A stretch of 64,000 nt of DNA, from contig JASANH010000821.1 in the NCBI GenBank assembly GCA_030248295.1, positions 124,001 through 188,000 on the forward strand, read 5' to 3'. A model generated the notes under the pieces. It was given only the letters and a program-made list of their open reading frames with translations, did not search any database and was not told where the DNA came from. The DNA comes from Mesodorylaimus sp. YZB2_4. Taxonomy: Eukaryota > Nematoda > Enoplea > Dorylaimida > Dorylaimidae. The position numbers and the translations under genes are program-made. Positions 23,612 to 33,827 of this stretch are shown here, one piece after another; within the stretch, counting starts at the first letter, position 1; each line of letters opens with the position of its first letter.

Positions 23612-24970
23612 GTACTCGATTTCTCATCAGCGGTTCGCGAGGTGCCAGCTTCCTCTGCCTTTGGCCAAGGTGACGATGTTTCTCGACTTCTCGGCGATTT
23701 CGCTTCCGCCATGCCTTCATCCACCGCTACAGCTACGACCTCTACGCTGTCCACGGTGTCAGCGTCAACAGATGCAGTGCCGCGACCTTCCGGTTCGCGA
23801 CTAGGTAGCACACTTGCTAAGGATGAGCGTCGGCTTGCTCAATTGATCGCTACTACCGTTGCTTCATCTGTCACTGTTGCAATGGGTCCTCTCTTAGCCT
23901 CGCTCAATGCTCTAGTGTTGACTCACCGTCAGCAGCAGAATCCGCCACCTATGCGACCGATTCCCGTGCAGCAACCTGTGCTTCCTCCATCACAACTTCA
24001 CTCGCAACCAGTGCAGCAGGCTAATGCGCCAGCAGCGCCTAGTCTACAGCTGCCTGGCTTCAAGCTGCCTTCCTTCGATGGCAATGTTTACACTCAGGAT
24101 CCTTTCGAATGGCTCACTCGCTACCATGTCTACGCCCTGGCCTCTAGTTGGCCTCAGGAGCGCATCATTTCGTTGGCTAGCATCTACATGGTTGGGGAAG
24201 CCCGAGCCAAGTGGCTTGAGGTCGCTGCTATTTCTAATCGCACGTGGGATCAGGTTAAGCACGCTTGGCTGGAAAGTCTTCTGCAGGGCGAGCGTAGCAT
24301 CTTAAAGACGCAGTTGTCGGCGTTGAGGCAAGATCAACGAACGGTCACAGCGTATAGTCTCGACTTCCAACGTCTAGCTCGTTTGGCATACTAAACCGCT
24401 GCGTTCCCTGATCTCCAGGACGGCGAACATGGGCTCATTGAGAAATACATCTCTGGGCTCACTGTCCAGTTGCAAATGGAGGTTTGTCGTGCTGATACGC
24501 AGCTCTTGTCAGCTGCGCGCACCATTGCGGAGCGCGCCGAGGCCACACTTTCTGTTTGTGGTGGCTCGTCTGGACACGCAGTCAATCGTGTTGTGTCGCA
24601 CCAGGTAGGTGGCGATCGCTCTTCCCGTCCTCAGGACAGGTATTGTGCATACTGTCGTCGCAACAATCATTGGACCAGGGACTGTTGGGCTAGAGACAAT
24701 CGTTCTTGTTCACGTACCGATCGCATTCCACGGCACAGTCGTGATGAGCGTCAGGATCGGTCTAGCTCATTTCGTCCTTCGGCTCAGGCCTATGTGAGTG
24801 TCGCAGTCGGAATCAAACTCCTCGACCGCGCTCCCGTGTGCAACTTGCACAGAATACAGATGGTATGTCTCAGGAGGCCTGCTCTTCTACTCAGCAGCCC
24901 ACCACGCATCCAACTCAGCCAGCATCGACTTCAGCTTCGCATGCGTCATATGCTGTGCATGACATGGTGA
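23612..24970 (+). pseudogene. gypsy gag, interrupted by a stop
   Basis: The frame opens after a TAG near 23592 and has no obvious own ATG before 23642 (an alternative codon there). It has a Ser/Thr- and Pro/Gln-rich N-terminal part, then a Retrotrans_gag core (LPSFDGNVYTQDPFEWLTRY, MVGEARAKWLE, TVTAYSLDFQRLARLAY). A TAA at 24392 interrupts it; the same frame continues with AAFPDLQDGEHGLIEKYISG and a CX2CX4HX4C zinc knuckle (CAYCRRNNHWTRDC) at about 24646-24687. The frame ends at 24970. Gag forms the virus-like particle and the knuckle binds RNA. Confidence 0.85.
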
Positions 24971-25061
24971 ATACGCCTGTCGTGCTTGCTGGTGAGATGA
25001 CACCCTCGTTCTCGGACATATTCACGGCGGACCACATCCGCTCTAACCCGACTCTAGGGCG

Positions 25062-27464
25062 AAAATCGGGTCGCGCTTTGTGCGGGGCACTTTGAATGCT
25101 ATTCCCGCTGCCATGTTGCTCGACTATGGTGCCACACTCTCGCTCATCAGTTAGCCCATGTTTGACAAACTGGGGAAATCTGTGCAGTTACGACCCACGA
25201 CTGCACGATCCGTTACTGTCAGCAACACGCCCATGCGGTTGCTAGGCGAGTGCGAAGTCGAACTCAGTATTGGTACTATCATGCAAAAGCATGTTTTCGC
25301 AGTTGATCAGGACATGCAATTGCCTGTTCTCTTGGGTATGGATTTTTGTGAAGATCCAGCCGGCACTACAGATCTTCTCAAGTATCTGCTTGATGTGGCT
25401 CAGCAACATCGACAAGGAGGGCTAGTTGCTGTCACTCAGGATCTGGTGTGTAAAGTCATGCTGACTGAGTCGCTCACAATTCCACCACGTTGTCAGATCT
25501 TGGTGGATGCTTGTGTCGATGGTGCGCCGATGATGACTACTGGTCTCATCGAGCCCAATGCTGCGTTTCAAGATCGTTGTTCTCTTCTCGTTGCGCACTC
25601 GCTGGTCACACCCGATGCGCTTGGACACATTCCACTATTGCTTGCTAATGTGACCATTGAGGAAAAGGTCGTTCCTGCTCAAATGCATCTTGACACCTAT
25701 GCTCCTTACGTTGCGTCGCAGTCTCTCTATCTTGGTGTTCACCACGTGTTGGACCAAGGGCAGTCTCTGCAATCTGCGCTAGATTCATTGACGAAGTTGG
25801 ACTGGACCAAATCCGCAGCTTCGCCCGAGCAAAAGGAGCGTTTGCTTGCTGTGCTTCGTCAGCACAAAGACGTCTTTGCTCGTGATGAAAATGATCAGGG
25901 TTGTACTCCTCTTCTTGAGCATAAGATTGAGTTGTCTGGTAAAGCTCCTCCTCGAATCCCAGCGCGTCGCTTACCTGAAGTTGTAAAGGCTGAAGTGCAG
26001 CGCCAACTTGGCGTGATGCAGGCCAATAAATGGATAGTGCCTTCATGCAGCCCTGTTTCGGCGCCCATTGTCGTCGTCCCTAAAAAAGGTGCTCCTTTCG
26101 GCTTTGCTGCCGCCACTCGTATTTGCGTTGATTTCCGCGCTTTGAATGCAGTCACTAAGCCTGATCTTTTTCCGATGCCACGTATCGATGAGGCGCTCGA
26201 TGCCCTTGGTGGTTCAAAATGGTTCTCCAGTTTGGATTTGCAGAGTGGGTTTTGGCAAATTCCCTTGGCACCCGAGTCGCAAGAACTGACTGCTTTCTCC
26301 ACACTGGGTCAGCAATGGCAGTTTACTGTCATGCCCTTCGGATTGCGTAATGCAAGTGCAACTGCTCAACGGTTGCTGCAGATGATTCTCTCTGGTCTCC
26401 ATTGGACTCAGGCTCTCGTCTACATTGACGACATTCTGATCTACTCGAAAAGCTTTGATGAGCATCTAGTTCATGTGGCTAACGTGCTACAGCGGCTGCG
26501 CGCCGCCCAACTGAAACTCAAGCCGTCGAAATGTCATTTTGCGATGTCGGAGGTGTTGTTTGTAGGTCACATAGTGACCGCAGAAGGAGTTCGTGTGGAT
26601 CCTGCTAAAGTGGATGCTGTCGTGAGGTATCCGACCCCCACTACGCAGAAGGACTTGCATACATTTATCGGCATGGTCACTTTCCTCCATGGCTACGTTC
26701 ATCATATCGCGACTATCGCCGCTCCGCCATACGATCTGCTAAAACAAGATGCAGACTTCGTCTGGAGCAGTCTCCACGAGGATGCTTTTCTCGCCTTGAA
26801 GCATGCTTTGACTTCAGCTCCCGTGTTGAGATATCCTGACTTCAAACAACAGTTTATCCTCCAGACTGATGCCTCGACAGGTATTGGTGGTGTTTCGTAT
26901 CAAGCCTGCGGAGATCGTAAACATGTGATTGCCTATGCGTCACGAAAGCTGGCGAAAGCTGAACGAAACTATTCTGCCCTCGAGCTAGAGGCACTCGCCA
27001 TCGTTGAGCTCGTCAGGCATTTTCGCCCGTATCTGTATGGGGTGAAGTTTCTCCTTCGAACTGACCACCAGCCTCTGAAGTGGATTTTCACTCAGAAAGA
27101 GCCTACTGGTCGGTTAGCTCGTTGGGTTTATATTCTATCCGAATATTCGTTTGACATTGAGCATGTACCAGGTAAATTAAATACCATGGCTGATGCTTTA
27201 TCGCGCCATCCTGCTTGCCATGTATGCCAGCCGCATACCCTCGTTGGCCATGTGCAGCAGGATACCATGCTCTCACATGACTCGCTAAAAGCTGCTCAGC
27301 GCGCAGATCCTCTTTGGCAACCTTTCATTGCGTACATGGAGCTCGGTCGCAAGGCATTATCTGTGCCAGCTGCTGAAGCGCGCAAGTTTCGACTCATGTC
27401 TGATCATTACGAGTTGTCATCGTTTGCTCCTGCATCTTCCACGGGGCAAGTCGAAACGTCGTGA
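25062..27464 (+). pseudogene. gypsy pol: protease, reverse transcriptase, RNase H
   Basis: The protease core at 25083-25151 reads GTLNAIPAAMLLDYGATLSL; the usual D-S/T-G triad is D-Y-G, and a TAG at 25152 follows. The frame then stays open for 768 codons. RT signatures are ARRLPEVVKAEVQRQL, RICVDFRALNAVT, SLDLQSGFWQIPLA, FTVMPFGLRNASATAQR and the catalytic YIDDIL at about 26422. A TFIGMVTFLHGYVHHI connection follows, then RNase H (LQTDASTGIGGVSYQ, YSALELEALAIVELVRHFRP, RTDHQPLKWIF, ADALSRHP). The frame is lost at 27464 and continues one frame over into integrase. RT/RNase H residues look intact although the element as a whole is not. Confidence 0.92.
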
Positions 27465-28702
27465 GTGCTCGACTCAACTCGTCATTCCTGCCTCGTTTAC
27501 TCGACTGGTCTTCGATGCTTGTCATGCTGATGCATTGGCTGGTCATCTTGGTTTTTCCAAGACTTTCGCTCGGATTCGAAAACAGTATTATTGGCATCAG
27601 ATGCATCGTGAGATCTATGCATGGTCCAAGGGATGTTAATCCTGTGCTCGCAACAAGTCGTATGAAACTCCGCTCAAGGCGCCACTGAAGCCTTTGTGCG
27701 TTGAGAACCCCTTCGAAGTGATCGGCATTGATACAATGGGTCCCTTGCCACGATCCAAAGCGGTTAACGTGCATATTGTGATCGTCGCTGACTACTTGAC
27801 CAAGTATATCGAAGCCTTCGCTGTTCCCAACATTACGGCAGACACCATTGCCCAGTTGCTACGAATGCCGCGACATTCTTCGGATGTATGTTGACCAGAG
27901 TAAGCAGGATGATTGGGACGCCTTCATTCCGTTTGCTCGCTTCGCATACAATACCGCCGTCCACGATTCGACTGGCGAGACTCCTTTCTATTTGATGCAT
28001 GGTTTTTACGCGAATTAGACTCTGGATGTTGCTCTACGTGAGGAGGCGTACCGATTCGAAACACCTGCAGATTACAGGGAGTATGTTGTCTCCAACTTGG
28101 AGCGCGCGCGTGCTTTGGCTTTCGACAACATTGTACGTATCCAAGAGCAGCGTACTGCTCGGCAAGATCCCTTGAATGGTTCTGGTTTGCGTCTGGGAGA
28201 TCAAGTGATGTACAGACGCATGCACACACCTGTTGGAAAATCACCAAAGTTTTTGGGCGACCGTTTGGGTCCCTATCGCATAGTTGACGTCATATCTCCC
28301 CAGAATGTGGTCATTCGACCTGTAGCTGGGTTAGGCGAAGATGATAAGCGTGCCCATGTCTCGCAGTTGAAGTTCTTTCAGCCTGTAGTTTCGAAGGCAT
28401 TGACCCCTAGGCCAAAGTTGTTAAAAATTGGTGATGTGGTCTGGGCCAAGGTCAAGTACCAACCTTACTGGCCAGCCGCAATCGTTGACCCTTCGACCCT
28501 TTCGCTTCGAAAACCTTTAGCCTCGAACCAGTTACTGGTTCAGTTTTTTGAAAAATCTGGTCTGGATATTGTTGCTCGAGACAGTGTTTTCGATTTTTTG
28601 TCATATCGTCAAGAGTTCACCTCGAATGCTTGTGGGTTACAGCGTGCGCTTAAGAAAGTCTTTTATCTTGCGACGGTGAATAAACTATTGAATGGAAATT
28701 GA
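27440..28702 (+). pseudogene. gypsy integrase with internal deletion and C-terminal PWWP-like domain
   Basis: The zinc-binding N-terminus is recognisable (HADALAGHLGFSKTFARIRK, YYWHQM, then GC, a TAA at 27637-27639, SCARNK). The core has the first Asp in FEVIGIDTMGPLPRSK, followed by DYLTKYIEAFAVPNITADTI. Sequence then jumps at about 27864 from AQLL to LRMYVDQSKQDDWDAFIPFA (one frame over), which is normally downstream of the catalytic Glu; so the second Asp and the Glu are missing, apparently about 80 codons deleted. Another TAG is at 28016-28018. From 28097 a 201-codon frame gives the integrase tail (LRLGDQVMYRR, FLGDRLGPYRIVDVISPQNV) and then, from about 28421, LKIGDVVWAKVKYQPYWPAA, VQFFEKSGLDIVARD, which fits PWWP (G-D-x-V-W-A-K-V, P-Y-W-P, then V-x-F-F). 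PWWP domains bind DNA and methylated histone H3K36, so this could target integration. Confidence 0.85.
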
Positions 28703-28744
28703 ACGAGTTTTGTTGAAAACTCTGGTTTTCTGTAATTATTTCCA

Positions 28745-29620
28745 TTAATTGATAACTTTTCTGTTTTTATACTCTATTCGAACATATATCGAAAAACCGG
28801 GCATGAGTATGGGTAAATTTTTTGAAAAATTACGGGTACAAGTATGGGCACGATTTTCATACGTGTGCAGGACCCTGCGAAGAACAGCTTGGTAAACAAG
28901 GTAAAATGCTGAGCGGATATCAGAAAGTTTGTCCAGACTGCACTTCATTTGCACAATGTCGCCATAGGACCTTTACCGCAGGGCTGTAGGTTTGTGATTT
29001 GCCGAACTCCAATGCATGGCAGGCAAGCTCGCATGCGTCTAGTTACATATTCCATATTTTCCTGAAAAATTGTTCTGACAGAACGCGTTTTTTTTATTTA
29101 AAATAATAATTCAATCTCAAACTTACCGTTGAACTGCATCACATTTCAAATGTTTGCTTTGGCAGACATATCAAAAGCAGTTGCGAGAGGTCTAACTTGA
29201 GGTGTACGCATCACGCCGTTGATTGAAGCATGGAAACCAAGTTTATACAAAACTGATAATTCGGTCAATACGGGGCGCATTAGAGCATTTCAAACTAGTT
29301 TGCTTTCGCCTCGCCAAAGAGCCAAGGGAAGTGGACTGGTGAATTTTCGACGGATCTTTTTTGGCGACTCGATAACCTCTGCAAGAACAGGCCAGAAGGA
29401 ACTAAATTTTGATCTTGTGAACCTTGCACAATCTGCGCTTAGGAATAAGTTGCCAAACAATTTATTTCCATCAGGATTATTTGAGAGCTTCTCCGAATAC
29501 AGCTGGCCAGTAACAATATCAGATAATCGGTCATTCCGTTCGCGAATTCTCTTAGCACTCGCCAAATAATCTAACATGACGCCGCCTCAGTTTATCAGCT
29601 AAAACTAATTAATTAATTGT
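28745..29620 (-). mobile_element. CACTA/EnSpm-like (Tnp2) transposase remnant
   Basis: On the minus strand a frame from about 29577 reads NKLFGNLFLSADCARFTRSK, PLPLALWRGESKLV, a stop, then ALMRPVLTELSVLYKLGF, VRPLATAFDMSAKANI, a stop, NVMQFNG, followed by GTAAGT. This is the block order of animal Tnp2-type transposases, where a (P)-G-L-W.G.s-K stretch is followed by F..P(F/L)..E...L, a variable strand, a C-D-x-P-A-(K/R)-A motif and the x-K-Q-F-N-G-x-x-G-C loop. Below 29060 a possible next block reads KYGICN then LDKLSDIRSAFYLVY. Stops at NI-stop-N and elsewhere make it inactive. Terminal repeats were not found. Recognition is by pattern. Confidence 0.6.
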
Positions 29621-31550
29621 ACGACAGTGAAAAAATGATCCGAAAAAACCAAACTGTTTTCTGGAAAACTCATTTTCGCTCCTTGCATGAACGGCGCTTA
29701 TGCGAAATCCCTTAGCCCATCCTGGAAATTTTCGTAATCTGCATATCTGTTTGCAGTGGCCAATCTAAGAAAAATCTTTTTAGAGATTACGCTCGAAGAA
29801 AAGTGCACAAGCCATACGATAACTCTGGACGATTTGGAATGAAGTCTAATCATGCAACGCCACGCCGACGGAATTCAAGAAACGCACGTTTCCAACGGAT
29901 ATCACCAATGTACAAGCAAAGTGAAATTGAGGCTCGCCACAATCAATCTGAACGAAATCGAAAAGGCCACCTTTATCAGCTAGCGCGATGATTATGGAGA
30001 TCAGATTTGTGTTTTTTTCTTCTTTTTTCATCATTTCTTTGCTGCATTACGCAGGTGCGGCTATATTGTTTTCTTCTTAGCGTCTTGCAGTGAATAAGCT
30101 AATAAGAGTGTAAGATGTGAAAAAAAATACAGATTTTTAGTTTGTTCTTGGCAAGAACAAGTTAAGACTTTCTGTCGGCATAAAGGCCATCTGTTCCAAA
30201 TCTGACAAGATCTTTGCAACGAAATGGGAAAGCCTTAGCTAGAAAAATAGCAAAAGTCTTTAAACGGAAAACGAAATATGGGTTGCGGGACCATCTATGG
30301 TGGGGGCAGGATTCGAGGGACATATATCACAGAAACGAAGCACCGTACAAGGACACGAAAACAAAAATTTCGACAGCAACACGCTGTCATCAGCCAAAAA
30401 CAGAAAACCACTGCACATTCAAGGGAGCGCGTGGCTGGCTGATGCAGAGACAGATCACCCTCGAAGTAAAGGCTCCAAGGACCATCCTAAATTCTGGACC
30501 ACGCCAGTGTTGTCAGGGTCGAAGCTGACAGCTTGACATATGACCTGACCTTCAGAGATGTTTACGTTTTCAGAAGAAAAATTTTTCGAATCCATTTTGT
30601 TCAGCGTCAGAAGCCATGAAAAAAATACGAACGTCACTCATTCTCTATTTGCGAGCCGCAATCGCCTCACTCAGACTGTCTGTCAAGTTGATCGATGACC
30701 CTGTTTATTCGTTTTTACACAATCTCGTAGACTCGTTGTGTCAAGATATTTGAGTCCGAATGGCAGACAGTCACGGTGAACGAGCAAAGACAAGCCAGGG
30801 GTAGGGAAGTAGAAAATGCCAAAAAGCCAAGTAGTAGAAATCAGAAAAATTATGGCATTACATACAATCCGGTTTTATTCGAACTTCGCATCCGTAAACA
30901 CGACACTAACGAAAGCACCTTATGCACAGCACCTAATCATCTTTCTTCGCCATTGAGTACACGGTGTGAACACTTTCTCTGCCAGACCTAATCGTAAGTT
31001 GTCTGTCTAATCGCTATTTACACCCAAAAGCACATCAATACTTCAGTATTATCCAGTTTGGCAAAAATTACACACCAACGGGCACTTCCATCTCATATAT
31101 ATTAAATTCGTCCTACATTCTCCCGCCGACGCCCACGTGGCACACTTTTCATGGCTGTTCGTACAATCTAAAGATAGCACCAGATTTATGTGTTATATTA
31201 TTCTATCTTTGGTCGACTTCCTACCGTTTATGACAGTCACAACTCCGCTTCCACATTCTTGGGGGTTACATGATCCATAGCAATTCGACTTCATCCACTC
31301 TTGCGGGCATTCACGCACCTGCGCCCAAAATGGGCACAGCACATGGCGGTCGACGCACTTTGAGTTCACTGAAGCACAAGTTCTGCCGTGTTTTCTCAGA
31401 TAAGACGCATCGTCAGAGAAGGGGGATGCTTTCGGTCAAGGAAGGGAGCAGCCAATGTTCCAATGTTACAATGTTCCAGTTAGGGCCAAGGACAACGTGC
31501 CATATACTGTAGATGCACATAATTTAGTACAGTACAATAAAGCCCTTGTC
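29621..31550. other. Intergenic, nothing recognised
   Basis: Only short unsupported frames (around 29803, 30214 and 30455) with no domain. No repeat pair, promoter or RNA gene was recognised. Confidence 0.4.
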
Positions 31551-31831
31551 TTATGGGGAGGGGAGAGTCAGTCGAGCATTGAGGGTCCTGAATTTCTTGC
31601 TTGGGACGCTTGGTTGTTTCTTACCTGGCCTTACGTCAGCAAGGCGCCGCTCTGTCGCTGTTATTGTTTGCATGTCTAAAGGGGAAGCAGGCGGCACTTC
31701 CATAGTCGGCGGTGGCGGCGGTGGCGGCGGTGGCGGCGGTGGCGGCGGTGGCGGCGGTGGCGGCGGTGGCGGCGGTGGCGGCGGTGGCGGCGGTGACGGC
31801 GGCGGTGGCGGCGGTGGCGGCGGTGGCGGCG

Positions 31832-31862
<31 letters not shown>

Positions 31863-33115
31863 TGGTGGTGGAGGAGGTGGTGGAGGAGGAGGGGGCGGTG
31901 GTGGAGCTGGCGCTGCTGCAGCAGCTGCTGTACATGTTGAAGCTGAAAAAGCGCAGAGTGCGATTAGGACCAGACCAATGCGACGCAGCATTTAAACTCC
32001 ACATACCGCATAATCCAGATGCTGTGCATTTTCCCGGACATGAACCACATCGACTACCGAATGTGTAAGGATTGTGACCTCGAATATTGCCCCTGTATGG
32101 CGCATGCAAGCTATACCTCCGCATGTATCATGCTAATTATCGATAGCTTACGTGGGTCCATAATTGCAAACAACAATTTGTCCCTTCGTTATGCCGCCTC
32201 CACTAGCGATGGAAGTACAGTGAGCGGCAGCACAGCCAACAGCGCACGTATCAGCCCACACGACCTGGAACACAGTCAAAAACTGTCATATCTCATTAGC
32301 GAAAGTGAGAAGGAACCTGTTTGGCTCACTTGAGTGTAATGGCCACAATTGGTGAAACTACCCGTGCGGCACTGTATGCTTCCAAAATCCCACAATGGCT
32401 TCTCATTATAAAAGCTCAGAACAATGCTTGCCAAATCGTCCCGTAACACAGCCTCGTTACTCCACCAGATAGCTTCGCCCACCCGATCGTAGCCGTACTT
32501 GTCTCGACGGCTGTAATTCGGTGTGTGCTTAGCTGCGCAGTTACCAGCCCAACTTCTTGCCATGTAAGCCAGATTCGAATCCCACACCTGCGTTTCAAGT
32601 GGCACGGAATCACTTTGAACTCAAAAATGGAGTACCTACTTACCATTTCCTGCATATCTGAAGCTGGTTCTTTAGCTCTAAGTCGATTATGTTCATTGAC
32701 AATCATTGCCTGCTGACTGGGACTGAAGTCGTAGTAGCGCAGCACTACAACAAGTCGTTCAAGGTTATCTTCTTTCTTCAGCGTTTCAAATTAGGACTGT
32801 CTGCCGAATGAAACTTTTGTACGCACCTTGTCAAATTGCATCTTTCAATCTGACGTCAATCTGCATAAATTCAAACCAGGTGGTGTCCCCGCCAGTGTTA
32901 TTCCAACAGTGCCCCTTTCACTCCTATGTTGTGCCTGAGTCCTCTTGAGACCCACGCCAGTGGACTAAGGCCCCAAGGTCCATGAGGGCCTAAAGGATTT
33001 TGCCGGTCTACTGTATGTTGTGTCATCAAGAGCGCCGCGACTTACCATCCCCCTCAGCCCACTGTCCGTTCAGGGCGCACATAAGCATCGCAACGAGGAC
33101 CCGCACCACTTCCAT
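31551..33115 (-). CDS. Secreted CAP/SCP-family protein with a polyproline C-terminal tail
   Basis: Hand-built six-exon model: 33115-33046, 32744-32644, 32587-32330, 32264-32152, 32092-32007, 31942-31551 (1020 nt, 339 residues). All donors start GT(A/G)(A/T)G and all phases agree (1, 0, 0, 2, 1). Exon 1 is a signal peptide (MEVVRVLVAMLMCAL, GQWA). The CAP fold follows: IVNEHNRLRAKEPASDMQEM, VWDSNLAYMARSWAGNCAAK, VGEAIWWSN, SFYNEKPLWDF, NCGHYTQ joined by splicing to VVWADTCAVGCAAAHC, then IVVCNYGPTGN. A Cys-rich hinge (SRCGSCPGKCTASGLC) precedes a tail of Ala then about 70 Pro encoded by a GGC/GGT repeat, ending in a basic stretch. CAP proteins are extracellular; in nematodes they include secreted ASP/VAL proteins. 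The tail is unusual. It ends at a TAA at 31551-31553. RNA data could move the last exon. Confidence 0.82.
31705..31905. repeat. GGC/GGT microsatellite
   Basis: About 200 bp of GGCGGTGGC-type units, with one GAC interruption near 31796 and GGT/GGA variants at the right end. On the minus strand it encodes the polyproline tail of the CAP protein. It is also open as poly-Gly on the + strand, which I regard as a by-product. Confidence 0.9.
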
Positions 33116-33827
33116 ATTCCGCCTTCGCTTACCCGTCATCGACGCCTCCGTTTGGCAACGAAAGCAAAATAAAGCCAACAACTGACTTTAATAGACTCAC
33201 GATAAAAACCGGTACATTTTTGTCATTGACGCCCCGAATTTACTTTCATTGAGCAACGGGTGGTGCCTCGAAGGGTGCGCAACGGATACGAGTTGTCTTA
33301 TCTGTTCACCAGCAAACTGGTATTGTTCCGCACAATAATACGTAGTGATGGTGGGTAGTAATTTCAATCAACATCCGGAGGAGCAGCCCAATTGTGCGTA
33401 CTATATTCAATTTTCAACCTGTCACACGGGGTCACGAATATGACAGTGATCAAAAGTCTCATTTGCGTCGGTTCATTGATCGAGATTGTCACCCATCCCA
33501 GACACATAATATAGGAGTTTCTCTTGAGCCGTCACGCACATAGACACAATCTAGTCTTCCCTACACCCACAGTGTAGGAGGCCAATCCTTTTGCCAACAA
33601 TCCAATTTATTACACTCTGTTTATTCTTTCTCCAAGGACATGCATTTGGTGATCGACTAAAACAGGCATGCAAACGGTGGATTATAATAAAAATGAGCAC
33701 TTTGACATGAGTTTACACAGCTGATTGGAAGTCGGTGGAAGCGTTAGGCAAGCACAGAGTTAGCGGTTACAAGCCCACTACTATGTCGCCCTTCAGTGCT
33801 CGTACAATAGCTGTTTGACGGGCGCAA
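33116..33827. other. Shared 5' region between divergent CAP and EB genes
   Basis: 713 bp between two divergently transcribed secreted-protein genes. No other gene is seen. A TATATTA-type motif is not obvious near either start. The two genes could share regulation, but that is only inferred from position. Confidence 0.35.

Larger units (their letters stand above)
23555..28702 (+). mobile_element. Decayed Ty3/gypsy retrotransposon with a PWWP-like integrase tail
   Basis: Domain order is gag (with one zinc knuckle), aspartic protease, reverse transcriptase, RNase H, integrase, then a GPY/F-type module and a PWWP-like domain, as in Ty3/gypsy except for the last part. It is dead: in-frame stops in gag, protease and integrase, a frameshift between RNase H and integrase, and an internal deletion in the integrase core. 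LTRs, primer-binding site and polypurine tract were not found, so the true ends are uncertain. Third-codon composition is richer in G/C than the flanks. No env frame is present. Confidence 0.9.

Noticed and set aside
25895-26302. Long antisense frames inside pol (25645-26046, 25895-26302, 27394-27774).
   Set aside because: They mirror the highly open G/C-ending codons of pol and show no domain.
31546-31995. 149-codon + strand frame with long poly-Gly.
   Set aside because: It is the complement of the polyproline exon. The GGC repeat is open in several frames, and only the minus strand has splice and domain support.
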